DNA from: Acidobacteria bacterium Ga0077534
GTDB taxonomy: Bacteria; Acidobacteriota; Blastocatellia; Pyrinomonadales; Pyrinomonadaceae
DNA length: 64,000 bases
Assembly (NCBI GenBank): GCA_001464455.1
Contig: LNEI01000008.1
Span: 1 to 64,000 of the forward strand
Direction of reading: 5' to 3'
Below are positions 23,804 to 32,194 of the stretch, one piece after another. The notes beneath the pieces are model-generated. The model worked only from the letters and a program-made list of their open reading frames with translations, ran no database searches and was not told where the DNA came from. How positions within the stretch are numbered: position 1 is the stretch's first letter; each line of letters begins with the position of its first letter. The position numbers were made by a program, and so were the translations under genes.

Positions 23804-26410
23804 ATGAAAAACAACGAACCAACGAAACCTATGCCGGTTCAACTCGGGCGAAAAGCGGAACCATTGCCCGAAGTACACACCGATCCGGTATGCAAGATGC
23901 TGGTCACTCCGGAATCTGCCGCGGCGAGCCATCAGCACGACGGAACCACTTACTACTTTTGTAATATCGGCTGCAAGGATAAATTCAAAGCAGAGCCGGA
24001 AAAATATCTTTTTGGCTCGACCGAAACTGTCGCCGGATCGTGCTGCGATGCAGGGCATACGACGGCCGAGCACTACTTCATTTCACAACCAGAGATCGAA
24101 CTTCCATCGATAGATCCCGTGTGCGGAATGACGGTCGATCCCGCTCGCTCGGCCGGTTCGCACATTCACGGCGGCATCACATATCACTTCTGTTCACCAG
24201 GCTGCCTCGATAAATTCAAGGCGACACCTGAGAGATACCTCTCGGCGGCTGTCGCCGAAGACATGCCCCTTGATGTCGAGTACACCTGCCCGATGCATCC
24301 CGAGATCGTCCAGATCGGACCGGGGTCGTGTCCTATATGCGGAATGGCCCTTGAGCCAAAGGAGATATCGCTCGACGATAGGCCCGATCCGGAATACGTC
24401 GACATGAAACGCCGATTTGCAGTTTCGGCAGTGTTGACTCTGCCCATCTTCGTGCTGGCGATGGGGGAAATGTTCGTCGACCTCAATTCCCTTTTCCCTT
24501 CGTGGCCACATGGCAGGGCCTCGGCGATATCGATGTGGATCCAGTTCGTATTGGCGACGCCGGTCGTACTTTGGGGCGGCTGGCCATTTTTTGTCAGGGC
24601 CGTTCAGTCGGTTAGAAACCTGAGCCCGAACATGTTCACGCTGATCGCGATCGGTACCGGAGCGGCTTATTTACTAAGCATCGCCGCCTTATTCGCTCCC
24701 GGATGGTTTCCTGAAGCGATGCGCGACTCGCATACGGGCTTGATCCCGGGCTATTTCGAATCAGCCGCAGTCATCACGACGCTTGTGCTGCTCGGGCAGG
24801 TGCTCGAACTGCGTGCTCGGTCGCAAACGTCGTCGGCGATCAAGGAATTGCTCCGCCTAGCCCCGGAAACAGCGACCGTCATTCGCGATGACGGCACCGA
24901 TGAGGTCATCGATCTTCGACATGTTCATGTCGGACAACTCCTACGTGTAAAAGCAAACGAAAAGGTCCCAACCGACGGCGAGATAATCGACGGCGAGACC
25001 GCCATCGACGAATCGATGGTCACCGGCGAATCGATGCCGGTCGAAAAAAGCTCCGGGGCAAAGGTCATCGGCGGCACGATCAACGGAAACCGCTCGTTCA
25101 CCATGCGAGCGGAAAAGGTCGGCGGCGAAACGCTCCTGGCCCAGATCGTGAAGATGGTCGGTGAAGCGGCCCGCAGCCGAGCCCCGATCCAGCGGCTCGC
25201 TGATGTAGTCTCAGCATATTTCGTCCCGGCAGTGCTCGTGGTCGCGGTCGTAGCATTTGCGGTCTGGATGTTTGCATTTGGAAGTCTTGCCTACGCAATT
25301 GTTGCTGCGGTTTCGGTGCTGATCATCGCCTGCCCCTGCGCCCTCGGCCTGGCGACTCCGATGTCGATAATGGTGGGCACCGGCCACGGAGCAAAGAACG
25401 GCGTCCTTATCAAGAAAGCCGAGGCCCTCGAAACGCTCGAAAAGGTCAACGCTCTGGTCATCGACAAAACGGGCACGCTGACCGAAGGAAAGCCGTCAAT
25501 AACGGACATTCGCATCATCGGCAAGGTCGCCCGCGGAGCCGAAGGCAAAGCCGACGACCTCTCTACCGACAAAGTGCTGCAGCTAGCTGCTTCTCTCGAA
25601 CGCCACAGCGAGCATCCGCTTGCCGCCGCGATCGTCGCCGAGGCCGAAAAGCGCGGCATCGGATTACTTGAGGTCACCGATTTTGCGTCCGAAACGGGTA
25701 TCGGCGTCACCGGAACCGTAGACGGCGCAAAGATCTACGTCGGCCGGTCGGCACTCGCGGGCTTGTCGTCACTTCCGGCGGGCCGTTCGAACATCGAGCT
25801 TCGTATCGAGGGACTTCCCGCCGCTTCGATCCATATCTCCGACCCGATAAAGCCTTCGGCGAGGGCTGCGATCGAGAATATCCAGAAACGCGGCATCGAG
25901 GTGGTAATGATGACCGGCGACGCTCAGGCAACCGCCGAAGCCGTCGCCCGTGAACTCGGCATCACGCAGATATTCGCCGAGGTAATGCCAGAGCACAAAG
26001 CCGAAAAGGTCAAGGCCCTGCAAGCACGTGGCAAAGTCGTCGCAATGGCCGGTGACGGCGTAAACGACGCTCCGGCTCTCGCCCAGGCCAATGTCGGCAT
26101 CGCCTTTGCGAGCGGCACCGACGTCGCGATCGAATCGGCCGATATAACGCTGCTAAGGCCCGATCTCGACGGCATTATGAAGGCCCACACGCTGAGCCGG
26201 GCTACGATGAAGAACATCCGCCAAAACCTGTTCTTCGCCTTCATCTACAACATCATCGGGGTGCCGATCGCCGCCGGCGTACTGTTCCCGGTGCTCGGTC
26301 TGCTGCTCTCGCCAATGATCGCAAGCCTTGCGATGACGTTCAGTTCGGTCTCGGTGATCGCAAATGCTTTGAGGCTACGGAACGCAAAACTGTCAGAACC
26401 GCCTGCGTAA
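23804..26410 (+). CDS. copA: copper-translocating P1B-type ATPase with two YHS domains
   Basis: An 868-residue inner-membrane pump exporting Cu+. The N-terminus has two YHS/TRASH metal domains (about 25-70, DPVCKMLV...[12 protein letters not shown], and 103-150, DPVCGMTV...[12 protein letters not shown]). A heavy-metal-binding domain [20 protein letters not shown] (about 160-185) follows instead of the usual CXXC domains. The core has TGES, the membrane CPC motif in [13 protein letters not shown] (about 509), [11 protein letters not shown] with the phosphorylated Asp near 553, [26 protein letters not shown] and the Cu+-type [16 protein letters not shown]. The last codons and stop (LSEPPA) lie inside a CCGCCTGCG repeat. 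Confidence 0.93.
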   Translation: MKNNEPTKPMPVQLGRKAEPLPEVHTDPVCKMLVTPESAAASHQHDGTTYYFCNIGCKDKFKAEPEKYLFGSTETVAGSCCDAGHTTAEHYFISQPEIELPSIDPVCGMTVDPARSAGSHIHGGITYHFCSPGCLDKFKATPERYLSAAVAEDMPLDVEYTCPMHPEIVQIGPGSCPICGMALEPKEISLDDRPDPEYVDMKRRFAVSAVLTLPIFVLAMGEMFVDLNSLFPSWPHGRASAISMWIQFVLATPVVLWGGWPFFVRAVQSVRNLSPNMFTLIAIGTGAAYLLSIAALFAPGWFPEAMRDSHTGLIPGYFESAAVITTLVLLGQVLELRARSQTSSAIKELLRLAPETATVIRDDGTDEVIDLRHVHVGQLLRVKANEKVPTDGEIIDGETAIDESMVTGESMPVEKSSGAKVIGGTINGNRSFTMRAEKVGGETLLAQIVKMVGEAARSRAPIQRLADVVSAYFVPAVLVVAVVAFAVWMFAFGSLAYAIVAAVSVLIIACPCALGLATPMSIMVGTGHGAKNGVLIKKAEALETLEKVNALVIDKTGTLTEGKPSITDIRIIGKVARGAEGKADDLSTDKVLQLAASLERHSEHPLAAAIVAEAEKRGIGLLEVTDFASETGIGVTGTVDGAKIYVGRSALAGLSSLPAGRSNIELRIEGLPAASIHISDPIKPSARAAIENIQKRGIEVVMMTGDAQATAEAVARELGITQIFAEVMPEHKAEKVKALQARGKVVAMAGDGVNDAPALAQANVGIAFASGTDVAIESADITLLRPDLDGIMKAHTLSRATMKNIRQNLFFAFIYNIIGVPIAAGVLFPVLGLLLSPMIASLAMTFSSVSVIANALRLRNAKLSEPPA

Positions 26411-26544
26411 GCGGGCGGCAAAGCACGCAGCGTCCTCGTACAATCACCAGAAATAAGAACGCAATGGTTGGAACATCGTATCAATAAAAGCACGCTGTTC
26501 TCCCATCGCGTCTATTGCCGCCCGCTTACGCAGGCGGTTCTGAC
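26391..26544. repeat. inverted pair of CCGCCTGCGTAAGCGGGCGG elements
   Basis: Copy 1 (26391-26419) starts TGTCAGAA and runs through CCGCCTGCGTAAGCGGGCGG. Copy 2 (26517-26544) is its reverse complement and ends TTCTGAC. They bracket about 97 bases without coding signal. Each is itself palindromic, and the pair can form a long stem, a MITE-like layout. A third copy interrupts the DUF5009 gene at 11112-11140. Copy 1 also encodes the end of the copper ATPase. Confidence 0.7.
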
Positions 26545-26567
26545 CGATTCTGCGGTAAACTCGTTTT

Positions 26568-27593
26568 ATGAACAAAATAGCGTTAGCAATTCACGGCGGA
26601 GCGGGTACGATCCTCAGATCGCAAATGACTCCGGAATTAGAACGCGAGTATCGCGGTGCTCTGGAAAATGCCCTGCGAGCGGGTTACTCGATCCTCGAAG
26701 ACGGTGGCTCGTCGCTCGACGCGGTCGAGGCGTCGGTGATCGTGCTCGAAGATTCCCCTCTCTTTAACGCCGGCCGCGGCTCGGTCTTTACCCACGAAGG
26801 CGAGCAGGAGATGGACGCTTCGATAATGGACGGCTCGACCCTGAAGGCCGGAGCGGTCGCCTTCGTTAAGAACATCCGGAACCCGATCCGGCTCGCCCGC
26901 CTCGTCATGGAGAAAACTGAGCACGTTCTCCTCGCCGGTGAAGGTGCCAACCAGTTTGCCGAACAGCTCGGCATCGAAACCGAACCCGACGAATACTTCT
27001 TCACCGAACACCGCTGGCTGCAGCTACAGGAAGCAATGGCCGCAGGCCGAGTTCAGCTCGATCACTCGGCGATCGCGGATCGTGGATCGCGGATTGCGGA
27101 TTCGAATAGTTCAGACAGAACTGCAGAGCAAGAAAGCGAAGACCTTGGACCGGATGAAAATCCGCGATCCGCGATCCGCAATCCGCAATTAGGGACCGTA
27201 GGGGCGGTCGCATGCGACTCGCGAGGCCGCCTGGCCGCCGCCACCTCGACCGGCGGCATGACCAACAAAAAATTCGGCCGCGTCGGCGACACGCCGATAA
27301 TCGGTGCCGGCAACTATGCCGACGAAACCGTCGCAGTCTCCTGCACCGGCCACGGCGAATACTTCATGCTCGCCTCCACCGCCTACGACGTCGCCGCTCG
27401 GATGAAGTACAAGGGATTATCACTCGAAGCCGCCGCCCGCGAAACGATCGAACACTTAACGTCAATCCAAGGCGAAGGCGGGCTGATCGCGGTCGATTCT
27501 CAGGGTAATGTGACTTTGCCGTTTAATTCGGAGGGGATGTACAGGGGATGGGCTACTTCGTCTTTGCCTATGTCTACAGAACTCTACCGCTGA
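26568..27593 (+). CDS. iaaA: isoaspartyl peptidase/L-asparaginase (Ntn hydrolase) with repeat-encoded linker
   Basis: 341 residues. The plant-type asparaginase precursor cleaves itself to expose a Thr nucleophile. The alpha part starts NKIALAIHGGAGTI and has SPLFNAGRGSVFTHEGEQEMDASIMDG. The beta part starts GTVGAVACDSRGRLAAATST with the nucleophile at about Thr210, then VGDTPIIGAGNYADE and TGHGEYFML. Residues about 168-208, just before the cleavage site, are encoded by a palindromic repeat. The enzyme could split beta-Asp-Arg dipeptides from cyanophycin, whose genes lie next door. Its last 20 bases overlap the convergent leucine-rich gene. Confidence 0.9.
   Translation: MNKIALAIHGGAGTILRSQMTPELEREYRGALENALRAGYSILEDGGSSLDAVEASVIVLEDSPLFNAGRGSVFTHEGEQEMDASIMDGSTLKAGAVAFVKNIRNPIRLARLVMEKTEHVLLAGEGANQFAEQLGIETEPDEYFFTEHRWLQLQEAMAAGRVQLDHSAIADRGSRIADSNSSDRTAEQESEDLGPDENPRSAIRNPQLGTVGAVACDSRGRLAAATSTGGMTNKKFGRVGDTPIIGAGNYADETVAVSCTGHGEYFMLASTAYDVAARMKYKGLSLEAAARETIEHLTSIQGEGGLIAVDSQGNVTLPFNSEGMYRGWATSSLPMSTELYR
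27069..27190. repeat. palindromic repeat translated inside the isoaspartyl peptidase
   Basis: The left arm (about 27069-27102) reads GCGGATCGTGGATCGCGGAT and so on. The right arm (about 27159-27190) reads AATCCGCGATCCGCGATCCG and so on. They are near-complements, with about 28 bases each and few mismatches, around 56 bases of loop. The insert stays in frame and encodes a Ser/Arg/Asp/Glu-rich segment in the autocleavage linker. The repeat style matches the intergenic palindromes of the window. Confidence 0.75.
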
Positions 27594-28530
27594 TATCAAG
27601 CGCGTAAGACCACGTAAAATCGTCTGTTTGATACGGGCCGTTTTCGATCGATTTCCCGCTCGCACTTATCTTTACATCAGACAATTTTTGCAATTCTGAA
27701 ATGTCGGAAAGTCTGTTGCATGTGTAAGCGATGATTAGCTTCAGATTAGTTAGGTGATCGCACTTCGGGAATTTGGTGAGCTTCGACACAAAGAACAATT
27801 CAATTCGCTCTAATTTCGACAAAGGTTCAACAAACTCAATACCCTCAAGCTTTGTATTTGTTTTAACCCAAAGTCGTTTTAAACCTTTAAGGTAGCGCAC
27901 AGAATCAAAACTCTTAACTCTGCTTCCGTAATTCCCAAGTATCTCGATTGGCAGACCTTCAAGAAATTGGAAATCATCTAGTTTGGTCGACACAAACCAG
28001 GCGGATCTAAGCCCGCCTAACTGTGGTATCACTTTAGAGGCGTTCTTGAAATCACCCGCAAGACTCAGACTTTCAAGTGTGCCGCCAAAGTCTGGTAGAA
28101 ACTGTAAATCGATCTTGGGTTTTGGTTGGGTTAAACCTAGGCCGAGATGCCTGAGCGTTTTAAACGATCTTAGAGGCTCGATGGAGCCAAAGGTATCGGA
28201 CTCCCAATCAAAACGTTCCACTTCGGGAAGATAGCGTAGAAAGGTAATGTCGGCCCACAAATCTGAGTCCGAGTAAACTCGGAGTGCTATGTCTTTACGT
28301 TTCGCAAAAACCTCGCTGTTAAGACACTCAAGGCTCTTACCGTCGGGTTTAGCAGATCCGAACTGAATAATACGTAGAGACGGCAACTCACATAGAAGTC
28401 GAGCAACTTTGCCATTTATCGACTGCCGGTATTGAAAAAGGGAATCATTTAGAAGGCCAGCGTCGGCAAGACATCGGGCGTTTGATTCCCCGATCTTCTT
28501 GCTAAGCAGTTCTACCATTCTGTCCGACAT
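27574..28530 (-). CDS. leucine-rich-repeat-like protein of unknown function
   Basis: 318 residues without signal peptide or membrane segment. Irregular leucine-rich units recur every 20-25 residues, such as LRSFKTLRHLGLGL, LESLSLAGDF, LKGLKRLWVKTNTKL, LSKLERIELFFVS and LTNLKLIIAYTCNRL, giving an internalin-like solenoid. Its start codon overlaps the cphA stop (TAATG), so translation is probably coupled to cyanophycin synthetase. Base composition is more AT-rich than the neighbours, which may mean recent acquisition. No function is assigned. Confidence 0.75.
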   Translation of the reverse strand: MSDRMVELLSKKIGESNARCLADAGLLNDSLFQYRQSINGKVARLLCELPSLRIIQFGSAKPDGKSLECLNSEVFAKRKDIALRVYSDSDLWADITFLRYLPEVERFDWESDTFGSIEPLRSFKTLRHLGLGLTQPKPKIDLQFLPDFGGTLESLSLAGDFKNASKVIPQLGGLRSAWFVSTKLDDFQFLEGLPIEILGNYGSRVKSFDSVRYLKGLKRLWVKTNTKLEGIEFVEPLSKLERIELFFVSKLTKFPKCDHLTNLKLIIAYTCNRLSDISELQKLSDVKISASGKSIENGPYQTDDFTWSYALDISGRVL

Positions 28531-31157
28531 TACTGCTGAATCATGTCACGATATTCCTGAACATATTTAATATCGTCAGGCACGCGATCGGCAAGGGTAA
28601 CAACGAGTTCGCCCTTACGTCCATATTTGATTGCGTGATGGATGGCGGCTCTGCCATCAGAGATGATCCGGACCGTAGGATTATTTGAGCTTTGTGCAAT
28701 TCCTTCCTGTAGTAGCGCGTGCAGCTCGTCGGGAGTGCGACCGCGGAGGTAGTTGCCGGTACGTATGACTACACGGTCGAAATTGTCCGCTGCGATCTTG
28801 CCGAATTCGCGGATGTCATCGTCGCGACGGTCGCCGGTTCCGTTCAAAACTACCGTCCGATATTTGTTAGGCAGTTTAGAGATAAAGTTTGTTAAACCTC
28901 TGAGTCCGGCTGGGTTATGGGCGTAATCCATGAGTACGGTTACGTCACCTATCTCCACAAAATTGAGACGGCCCGGCGTTTGAGCTGTACCGGCATTGAA
29001 CGTCGTTAAGCCGACGCGGAGGTCTTCAAGAGAGACGCCGTGAACGAAACAAGCGAGCGTCGCAGCAAGCACATTCTGCACCATAAATTCGGCTCTGCCG
29101 CCATAGGTGAGTGGAATATTGGTGACCTTTTCAACACGCACTTTCCACTTACCTTTTAGGATCGTGACGTAGCCATTCTCATACACGCACGAAACGCGGC
29201 CGCGTTCGGCTCTTCGCTTTATGACCGGGTTGTTCTCGTCCATCGAAAAGCAGACAACTTTACCGTCTACCTTCTCTTTCATGGCGTAAACTAATGGATC
29301 TTCAGCATTTAGCACAGCGTAGCCTTTCTTAGAAACGGCTCGCGGAACTACCGATTTGACCCTCGCGAGGTCTTCTAGAGTGTTTACGTCTTTCAGCCCG
29401 AGATGATCCGCAGCGACGTTCATCACGACGCCGATATCGCAATAGTCGAAGCCGAGACCGGACCGAATGATCCCGCCACGTGCGGTTTCAAGCACCGCGA
29501 CATCGACCGTTGGGTCTTTGAGCACGAGTTGAGCCGAAACCGGGCCGGTATTGTCGCCCGCAACAATTTGCTGGTTGCCGATGTAGGTACCGTCGGTAGT
29601 CGTAAAACCGACCGTACGACCACTATTTTTTAGAATGTGCGCGATCAACCGAGTCGTGGTCGTCTTCCCATTCGTTCCGGTGATCGCAAAGATCGGGATA
29701 CGAGCCGGGGTCCCCGGGGGAAAGAGCATGTCGATCACGTGTTCGGCAACGTTGCGGCCTATCCCCTCACTCGGACTCAGGTGCATACGGAATCCCGGAG
29801 CAGCGTTTACCTCGATGATGCCGCCGCCGTTCTCACGAAGCGGCTCACTCACGTTCGGAGCGATAACGTCAACGCCTGCAACATCAAGCCCTATGATCTT
29901 CGCGATCCGCTCGAACAGGAAAACGTTCTCGGGATGCACCTCATCGGTGCGATCTATCGCGGTGCCGCCGGTCGAAATATTGGCAGTGGTTTTTAGGTAA
30001 AGTTTTTCACCCTTCTTGAGAACGGACTCCAGCGTGTAGCCAGCTTTCTTGATACACCGGAGAGTCTGATTATCGATGTCGATCTGCGTCAGCACATTCT
30101 CATGCCCGTAACCGCGACGCGGATCCTCATTGGTTTTCTCAATGAGTTTCTGGATCGAACTTTTCCCGTCACCTATCACATGAGCGGGCACACGTTCGGC
30201 AACTGCAATAAGCCGATTGTTGACCACCAATGCTCGAAAGTCTTCGCCGATAAGCTGCTTTTCTACAATGACGTATCGCGAATATTCCTTGGCCTTTTCA
30301 AAAGCAATTTTCGCATCTTCCAGCGACTTGATACCGACCGTCGCACCTTTCCCATGATTGCCATCAAGTGGTTTAATTACAATAGGATACCCTACGTCAC
30401 TTATAGTGTCTTCGAGGTCTTCGACATCGCGAATACGGAAGCCCTTTGGTACGGGAACGCCCATGTCACCAAGGAGCTTTTTCGTTGCGTGTTTATTGCC
30501 GGCGATGTCGACCGAGATCATATTGGTATTGACCGTCGTCGTCGCCTGGATCCGCTTCTGATACACGCCATAACCAAGCTGAACGAGCGATTGGTCATTC
30601 AAACGAATGAATGGGATGTCCCGATGATCGGCCTCCTCTACCAGCGATCCGGTCGAAGGTCCAAAGCGGACATTCTCACGTATCTCCCGCATTTCCTGAA
30701 TATTATTTGCAATGCCTTCCTTGATCTCATTGAGATCTCTGCCTTCCGCCAGATCGAGCCACAATTTGACTGCCACCCGACCGGCAAAACGCCCAACTTC
30801 TTCCTCGAGATAACTGTAAACGACGTTGTAGATTCCCTTTTCACCAGTCTCGCGGGTACGGCCATAACCAGTGTCCATACCGGCGAGCGTCTGCAGTTCG
30901 AGGGCAAAATGCTCGATCGCGTGCCCCGCCCAGGTGCCTTCTTTAACGCGCTTGAGAAATCCGCCTTCCTCTCCGTAGCTGCAGCCATGAGAATTGAGCG
31001 ATGGCATGACGTCGATCATCCGGTCGAAAAAGCCCTTGATCTTATTCGTCGGCTTTTGCTCATAGTCGCCGATGTCGAGCCGCATGATAATGAGCTTTTT
31101 CCAGTAACCGCTCCAATAGTTGGGGCCGCGTAGAGTACGGATTTCGAGAATTTCCAT
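28530..31157 (-). CDS. cphA: cyanophycin synthetase
   Basis: 875 residues, the full CphA length. It builds cyanophycin, a poly-aspartate backbone with arginine side chains, using ATP. The order is the N-terminal domain (about 1-160, MEILEIRTLRGPNYWSG), an ATP-grasp domain (about 220-475, VIKPLDGNHGKGATVGIKS and GIIEVNAAPGFRMH) that adds Asp, and a Mur-ligase-like domain (about 490-875, ITGTNGKTTTTRLIAHIL, TARGGIIRSGLGFDYCDIGV and MDYAHNPAG) that adds Arg. It lies 101 bases downstream of cphB and is translationally coupled to the leucine-rich protein. Confidence 0.95.
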   Translation of the reverse strand: MEILEIRTLRGPNYWSGYWKKLIIMRLDIGDYEQKPTNKIKGFFDRMIDVMPSLNSHGCSYGEEGGFLKRVKEGTWAGHAIEHFALELQTLAGMDTGYGRTRETGEKGIYNVVYSYLEEEVGRFAGRVAVKLWLDLAEGRDLNEIKEGIANNIQEMREIRENVRFGPSTGSLVEEADHRDIPFIRLNDQSLVQLGYGVYQKRIQATTTVNTNMISVDIAGNKHATKKLLGDMGVPVPKGFRIRDVEDLEDTISDVGYPIVIKPLDGNHGKGATVGIKSLEDAKIAFEKAKEYSRYVIVEKQLIGEDFRALVVNNRLIAVAERVPAHVIGDGKSSIQKLIEKTNEDPRRGYGHENVLTQIDIDNQTLRCIKKAGYTLESVLKKGEKLYLKTTANISTGGTAIDRTDEVHPENVFLFERIAKIIGLDVAGVDVIAPNVSEPLRENGGGIIEVNAAPGFRMHLSPSEGIGRNVAEHVIDMLFPPGTPARIPIFAITGTNGKTTTTRLIAHILKNSGRTVGFTTTDGTYIGNQQIVAGDNTGPVSAQLVLKDPTVDVAVLETARGGIIRSGLGFDYCDIGVVMNVAADHLGLKDVNTLEDLARVKSVVPRAVSKKGYAVLNAEDPLVYAMKEKVDGKVVCFSMDENNPVIKRRAERGRVSCVYENGYVTILKGKWKVRVEKVTNIPLTYGGRAEFMVQNVLAATLACFVHGVSLEDLRVGLTTFNAGTAQTPGRLNFVEIGDVTVLMDYAHNPAGLRGLTNFISKLPNKYRTVVLNGTGDRRDDDIREFGKIAADNFDRVVIRTGNYLRGRTPDELHALLQEGIAQSSNNPTVRIISDGRAAIHHAIKYGRKGELVVTLADRVPDDIKYVQEYRDMIQQ

Positions 31158-31258
31158 AGAGATTTACTAAGAGTCGAGGACAAAAAGTACAGATTGAAAA
31201 GGAACAAATGGATTTTACCATCTATTCCTTCCATTTCAATTCGCGATCAAGGTATGAG

Positions 31259-32116
31259 CTATCCAAGGTCGGGCAGGAGAAACTCGTTCGGCGGCTGGAT
31301 CGGATGGCGGTCAAGGTAGTTATAGACGAGCCCGTCTCGCAGCACATGAAACTGAACCCCGCAAACACTAAACGCTTCATGATCAGCAACTTCCGCTATC
31401 TCGTTAAAACTGATCTGTGAACCATCTACGATGGTCGTAGTACCCTGGCCGTAGACCTCGAGTATTCCCTTACCATCGAGAATTATCGCGGTATTTTCAT
31501 CGATGCCGATGCCAAGATTGTAGGGATTGAACGAGACGGCCGTTATCAATCGGCTGATGCGGCCGCGTTCGGAGAAGTGCTGGTCGATGATAATATTCTT
31601 GAGAAAACCGAGGCCCGGCGATAATCGAACTGCGTTTTTGTGCGGATGTGAGGTTGGCTCGCCGCGGACGATCATCGAGGTACTCATTGCGGCGGCTCCA
31701 GCACTGGTTCCTGCGAGAACAACGTTGGTTTCACGAACAAGCGCACGTATCCGCTCAGCGAGCTTGGTTCCACCAAGGATCGAGACCAGTCTCATCTGAT
31801 CGCCGCCGGTCATGATGATGCCGGTCACCCCATCCAGCAGCTTTTCTACGTCTGCCCCGACCACATCCTGTCGCGACGTAGCCCGCAGCACGCGGGGATT
31901 CGCGACGCCGAGATTCCGGAAAGCCTGCGTATAGACGTCAGCAGCAAACTCTGGATAGTCCGACGCTACCGGAACGATCAAGATCTCTGCTTTTTCCGGG
32001 CCGCCGGCGAGTTCAAGAAATTTTCTAAGGATTCGCCGCTCGTTATATTTGTCTTCCGCCCCGCCAATAACGAGCAGATGCCCGCCAATGATCTCGCGGT
32101 CGTGCGATTCAGTCAT
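31259..32116 (-). CDS. cphB: cyanophycinase
   Basis: 285 residues, normal for CphB, the serine-type S51 exopeptidase that degrades cyanophycin to beta-Asp-Arg dipeptides. Motifs are GGHLLVIGGAEDKYNERRIL, GVTGIIMTGGDQMRLV, the nucleophile elbow VLAGTSAGAAAMS (Ser near 138), IIDQHFSERGRISRLI and GIGIDENTAIIL. No signal peptide is present, so it is an intracellular form. It is the first gene of the cphB-cphA-LRR transcript. Confidence 0.95.
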   Translation of the reverse strand: MTESHDREIIGGHLLVIGGAEDKYNERRILRKFLELAGGPEKAEILIVPVASDYPEFAADVYTQAFRNLGVANPRVLRATSRQDVVGADVEKLLDGVTGIIMTGGDQMRLVSILGGTKLAERIRALVRETNVVLAGTSAGAAAMSTSMIVRGEPTSHPHKNAVRLSPGLGFLKNIIIDQHFSERGRISRLITAVSFNPYNLGIGIDENTAIILDGKGILEVYGQGTTTIVDGSQISFNEIAEVADHEAFSVCGVQFHVLRDGLVYNYLDRHPIQPPNEFLLPDLG

Positions 32117-32152
32117 TAAATGTTATCGAAGTATTAAATTTCAGAACGTTTA

Positions 32153-32165
32153 CACTAAGTTAGTG
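32153..32165. promoter_or_regulatory. small palindrome upstream of cphB
   Basis: CACTAAGTTAGTG is a perfect 6-bp dyad around one base. It lies 37 bases upstream of the cphB start and 30 bases before the carB end. It is a possible operator for the cyanophycin genes; no regulator is identified. Confidence 0.3.
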
Positions 32166-32194
32166 CAAAGTCGCCGAGGGGTCAAATATGACTA

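Noticed and set aside
30102-31133. 343-codon plus-strand frame over cphA
   Set aside because: A shadow of cyanophycin synthetase, whose motifs are continuous on the minus strand.
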